Source: Mesocentrotus franciscanus (Eukaryota > Echinodermata > Echinoidea > Camarodonta > Strongylocentrotidae). From it: DNA of 64,000 nt. The stretch is from contig CP137679.1 in assembly GCA_037976565.1 (NCBI GenBank), positions 6,927,973 through 6,991,972 on the forward strand, written 5' to 3'. This document shows positions 60,393 through 64,000 of the stretch, piece by piece (positions within the stretch are counted from its first letter, which is position 1; each line of letters starts with the position of its first letter). Both the position numbers and the translations under genes were made by a program. Under the pieces are notes generated by a model. That model did no database searches and was not told the DNA's origin. It worked only from the letters and a program-made list of their open reading frames with translations.

Positions 60393-61793
60393 GAGGCGCG
60401 GATCCATGGGGGCAGGGGCCTTGGTCCCCCTCCCAGCAAAGAAAAAAGAGAGAGAAAGAAGGAAAAGAAGGAAAAGGAGAGAAAGGGAAAGAAAGAAGAG
60501 GAAGAAGAAAAGAAAAGGTGTAAATAAGAAGGAGATGGGGGCGCGAAAGGGCCTTGCCTCCCAGGCTGTTGCCTCCCCACCCCTCATCAACAAAATAAGA
60601 GAAGGAAGGAAAGGGAAAGAAAAAGGAAAAGAGGAGATAAAGAGAAAGAAAAAAGAGGAAGAAAGGAAAAGAAGGGGATATCAGTTGCAATTTTCTCGCC
60701 AACAAGTTGTGAATCGAGGGCCAAAAACCTTGCCTCTCCCCGCCCCCGCCCCAACAAAAGAGAGCTAAAATGGAACAAAAAAGAGTAAGAAGAAAAGAAA
60801 AGGGTGAAAAGAAGGGAGATCAGTTGCGATTAATCCCGCCAACAACGTGTGAATCGGCCCTTGCCTCCCTTCCCCCAGCACACCTAAAAGAGAGAGAAAG
60901 AAGGGAAGGGAAAGAAAAAAAAGAGAAAGAAGAAAGGTAGGGAGATCAGTTGCGATTTTCCCGCCAACAAGGTGTAGATCGGGGGCGCTTGCGTACTGAC
61001 GGGGCTTGGGTGCTTGGGGCCTGCCCCAAATGAAATTTAAACGTGGTTTATTTCTAATTCGATACCGGTGATTTACAAATGTTGCTGAAATGACATAATT
61101 TTCCGAGATTTTTAGTACATTATACTTTTGATGCGTTTGTTGGAAAATGACAAATTCCCAAATTTACAGTCAGGCAAAAATATACTTATTTAGAGGCCTA
61201 CATGTCAGGGTCCGCGGAATGGCAGGGCTCGGGGCTCGAGCTCCACCCCCCTCCCCACTTTTTGTGGAAAAAGTATATTAAAGAGAAATAGAAAGAAAGA
61301 GAGAAAGAAAGAAAAATAGTGACCTGCCAGTGTCACAAAATAATGAGGTATCAAAATATGCTCATCTGACCGTGATTAAATGCCTAAAACCCTGAGCTTC
61401 TGGGGCTCCGCCCCTGGACCCCACGCCAATGAGTGACCTGCCAGTGCCACAAATAAGGTATCAAATTATACTCATCTGACCGTAATTAAATGCCTAAAAC
61501 CCTGAACTTCCGGTGGCTCTGCCCCTGGACCCACTCAATGGCCCTAAGGCGGACCCTGGATGCTTATCTGACCGTAATTTAATGCCTAAAACCCTGAGCT
61601 TCTGGGGCTCCGCCCTGACCCCGAATCACTATGAAAACGTTGAGCGGGGCTTGCATGTAAGAGTGGGGTGATGCGGATGTTTTGTCTGCCCCGCCTCCCC
61701 CAAAAAAAAAAAACGTTTTGCTCATTACGTACCAATATTTGGCTCGCATAACTTCAAATTTGGGCCCCCTAAGGAATCCTTGATCCGCGCCTG
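60393..61793. mobile_element. hAT-like non-autonomous insertion in Helitron unit 2
   Basis: The same element, with GGTGGAAG at 60385-60392 and 61794-61801. The ends read GAGGCGCGGATCCA and TGATCCGCGCCTG. Identical target duplications in both units show that it inserted before the 2.4-kb duplication. Confidence 0.85.
61318..61625. repeat. About 110-bp subrepeats inside the hAT-like element (unit 2)
   Basis: Same array as in unit 1, starting GTGACCTGCCAGTGTCACAA at about 61320 and again at about 61433, with a partial third at about 61562. Confidence 0.85.
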
Positions 61794-61811
61794 GGTGGAA
61801 GGGATATAAAA

Positions 61812-61986
61812 CAAATATACAATGACTCATTCTCGGAACAAGCTAAAACTATTCGCACTCAGGAACATCAATAGTACTGTTCTCCCTCGGGCCGCGATGG
61901 CCCTCGGGAGAATATAATACGATTTGATGTTCCTTCGATGCGAATAGTTTTAGCTAGATCCTCGAGTGTCATTTTATGTATATTTG
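61812..61986. repeat. Large palindrome near the right side of the Helitron
   Basis: Left arm blocks CTAAAACTATTCGCACTC, AGGAACATCAATAGTAC and TTCTCC are inversely matched on the right by GGAGAATATAATA, GATTTGATGTTCCT and GATGCGAATAGTTTTAG. The centre CCCTCGGGCCGCGATGGCCC then TCGGGAG is itself palindromic. In unit 1 only the left arm is present at 59230-59313, so the palindrome is cut at the unit junction. Confidence 0.8.
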
Positions 61987-62467
61987 TATATTATTTTCAG
62001 TGCATGCATGACAACAATATTCGTATAGATAACGAGAGTGAGGATCCGGAAAGGGATAGTGAAAAAGTAGGAACGAATTTAAGTGACGACAATAATCGTA
62101 ATTAACGAAAGTAAAAGAAAGTATTAGTCTAAAATATATGCATCAATTTTAATTACAACTTATTGATTTCACTGTTTTCTTCCAATTTTCAAGTTTTATT
62201 ACATGATACATATTTATAAAAAAAAATTCAAAATGATACATGGGACAGCAAACAAAAGGTTGATATTCTAACGAGTACAATATTAATGAAAAGAAGAAGA
62301 AAAATTATAAAATGATAAAAAGAAATTATCTTTAAAAAATATTATTAAAATATAAAAATAAATTTAAAAAAATATATAATAATATTGATAATAATAATCG
62401 TTAGCACATATCTATTTTCAACCCCACCCTCCCTAGAATCCCGTGGATTTTCCACGGGTCCTGCTAG

Positions 62468-64000
62468 TTTTATTATTAATAGGACAAAATTGTAAGACAA
62501 CATCAAAAGTATGTAAACAAGAACAGATTTCAGATGGGAAGGAGAGCAAGAGATGCTCATGTATGTGTTTTTGTAGTGTGAGGAAGCCGACACTCAATTG
62601 ATTACTTCCTACAATCTGCTTAGAGGGCTAGAGACGGATTTCAAGAGGGATTACTCTGGATTATACCCATAGCCTGCCCCTCGTTGAAGACAGTGAAAAT
62701 ACCGTCAAGTATTTAAGCATTCAATTGCCTTTGTTCATTGCCAAGGGCCACTACCAGTATGCTGATTATATTTAAAGGGATAAATCAAGCAATACTGATG
62801 CTCCTGCTGTAACTCGGGTCTCAAAACATTATCAAATAGTTTTAGTTGGAGAAGCAACATAATCGCACAGGCTTTTGAAATATTAAAGTAAGCCACTTTT
62901 AGTAGCCTTAATTTTCCATCATCTTTTGTAATGTGAAAAGATTGTAGAGACGTATAAGCTAAACATGATTTCTATGGGATATACAAAAGGGTATTGAAAT
63001 AGCCCTAGAGTTGTTGTTTTGGGGGAAAAGTTGTCTGCAATTGAGATAAGTGTAGAAATACAAACATCTACCATAACTTCTTGAGAAAAATATATTCTTT
63101 TAAAAGGCAAAAGTGCCATTATTTGATGTGATAAATTTGCCACTTGTATTTCTTTGTTGTTGTTTTTTAGATGAATTTTAAAATCATGCACTTTGCATTA
63201 AATGCCAACAATGCGTACAAATTTTTCCGTAGAAATACGTTACAAGATGTTTCTTTTTGTTGGTTATCAGATCGGTGTCCCTCACTCTTTACATGGATTT
63301 TTGTGTGTGTAACGGTCTGAAAATGTCATACAGTTCATTGATGCCTTCTCGAATCATCATATTCACAAACAATCATTTCTATTTCTAGAAACTCTCCAAA
63401 TCTAATTGACTTTGATAATTGATGTGAGGGAGATGATTCTGAATAAGTTCAGTCAACTCTGTCTGATGATTATTTCTCAGTTGGATAGTAATTAGAGTTC
63501 ACAAAGTACAGAATAAACAAGGCTTCATGCAGAGTTTGACATGTATTAAAAAACAAGAGGCTTGTCAAGTATTACATATCTGTGTGTATAATGCCTCTTC
63601 AAGGCTCTTGATGTACTGTAATCATGAAAAAGAACTTTCAAGGGTCAGAGTTTCCAGTAATACTGACTCTTTAATACTGCTCTATTGAATCAAGCACAAT
63701 TGTCTTATTTTGATGAATCCTGATAGTGTAATTTGATTCTTTCAGATCAAAATATTTATGAGTTTAGATTTGTTGATAAACATGCAAACCTAACAAATTT
63801 TCTTGGATATTCCCTGTCAGACCTTACCGGTACTTATGAATCCTTGAGAGCGTTCTATTCATTGTATGTAGTTTAATTAACATCCTTCATGTACAATATA
63901 TGATGTAGAATTTTTTACAAGCATAAAAAGAAAACAATTCAGAATTCGAATCAACCAATTAGTTGGTAAGTCAAGATTATGTAAATTTTCTTGCACATGA
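62468..64000. other. AT-rich non-coding stretch at the window end
   Basis: No exon recognised; probably intron of the RasGAP gene, since the C2 domain is unfinished at 54254. An acceptor-like T run ending TTTTTAG at about 63170 is not followed by sequence fitting the family. Confidence 0.5.

Larger units (their letters stand above)
59319..61890 (+). repeat. Second internal unit of the Helitron
   Basis: Begins with GTGCGTAACGGTCTGCC. It differs from the first unit by an additional local duplication of about 110 bp (59587-59698 and 59700-59810, both containing TAATCAAAGAGAT and GGCATCTTGCTATAT), by a longer spacer near 60180, and by point changes. Confidence 0.9.
56909..62467 (+). mobile_element. 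Non-autonomous Helitron, 5.56 kb
   Basis: The 5' end is TCTATATATTAATACGC directly after a host A (56908). The 3' end is a perfect 8-bp stem CCCGTGGA-TTT-TCCACGGG (62440-62458) followed five bases later by CTAG (62464-62467) and a host T. TC...hairpin-CTAG between A and T is the defining end structure of Helitrons, which move by rolling-circle replication with a Rep/helicase supplied in trans. No Rep/helicase frame is visible. The interior consists of two tandem units of about 2.4-2.6 kb, each with a GC-rich block and a hAT-like insertion, then an AT-rich right part. Termini are seen directly; classification is established knowledge. Confidence 0.88.

Noticed and set aside
63165..63200. Possible next RasGAP exon after a T run ending TTTTTAG
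   Set aside because: The downstream translation does not match the C2 continuation expected for the family and has no clear donor.

Overview
The window is AT-rich, repeat-laden animal genomic DNA from a draft assembly. Evidence is the spliceosomal exons with GT/AG borders, introns of 3 to 10 kb, tRNA-derived SINEs, MITEs, a Helitron with a nested hAT-type insertion, many microsatellites and one 500-base run of N. The SINE tail style (a GCGCTATATAAAT-like block followed by ATT repeats) and the coding sequence suggest a marine deuterostome invertebrate, most likely an echinoderm. That organism call is inference.

The only confidently recognised gene lies on the + strand. It is part of a synaptic-type RasGAP gene (SynGAP / DAB2IP / RASAL2 family). 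Four coding exons are visible: 34934-35052 (basic N-terminal segment), 45342-45569 (linker plus C-terminal half of the PH domain), 48736-48837 (end of PH, start of C2) and 54156-54254 (C2). Splice phases agree at every junction. The C2 domain is unfinished, so the rest of C2, the RasGAP catalytic domain and the tail lie beyond base 64000. At least one coding exon precedes 34934, because that exon opens in phase 0 without an initiator. A candidate alternative first exon sits inside the 10.3-kb intron at about 39540-39950.

Layout: 1-2113, AT-rich with small microsatellites. 2114-8236, a 2.8-kb segment present twice with the copies abutting the N gap, almost certainly two unmerged contig ends or haplotypes. 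8237-26000, non-coding with purine/pyrimidine tracts, MITEs and a recurrent small hairpin family. 26000-29560, an older composite region holding a broken SGNH/GDSL-hydrolase-like coding remnant on the minus strand. 29560-34900, more non-coding DNA with a PIF/Harbinger-like MITE (TTA target duplication). 34900-54300, the RasGAP exons and their introns, with SINEs, minisatellites and microsatellites. 56909-62467, a 5.56-kb non-autonomous Helitron with recognisable ends, carrying an internal tandem duplication whose two units each hold a hAT-like insertion with 8-bp target duplications and a GC-rich block. 62468-64000, AT-rich intron or intergenic DNA.

The least explained signal is a family of 40-90 bp hairpins built on the arm motif GCCAGAAGGGCGTTAAC. 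It occurs at least eight times as full hairpins, with additional half-sites, and has a roughly 300-bp relative with the same core in its terminal repeats.
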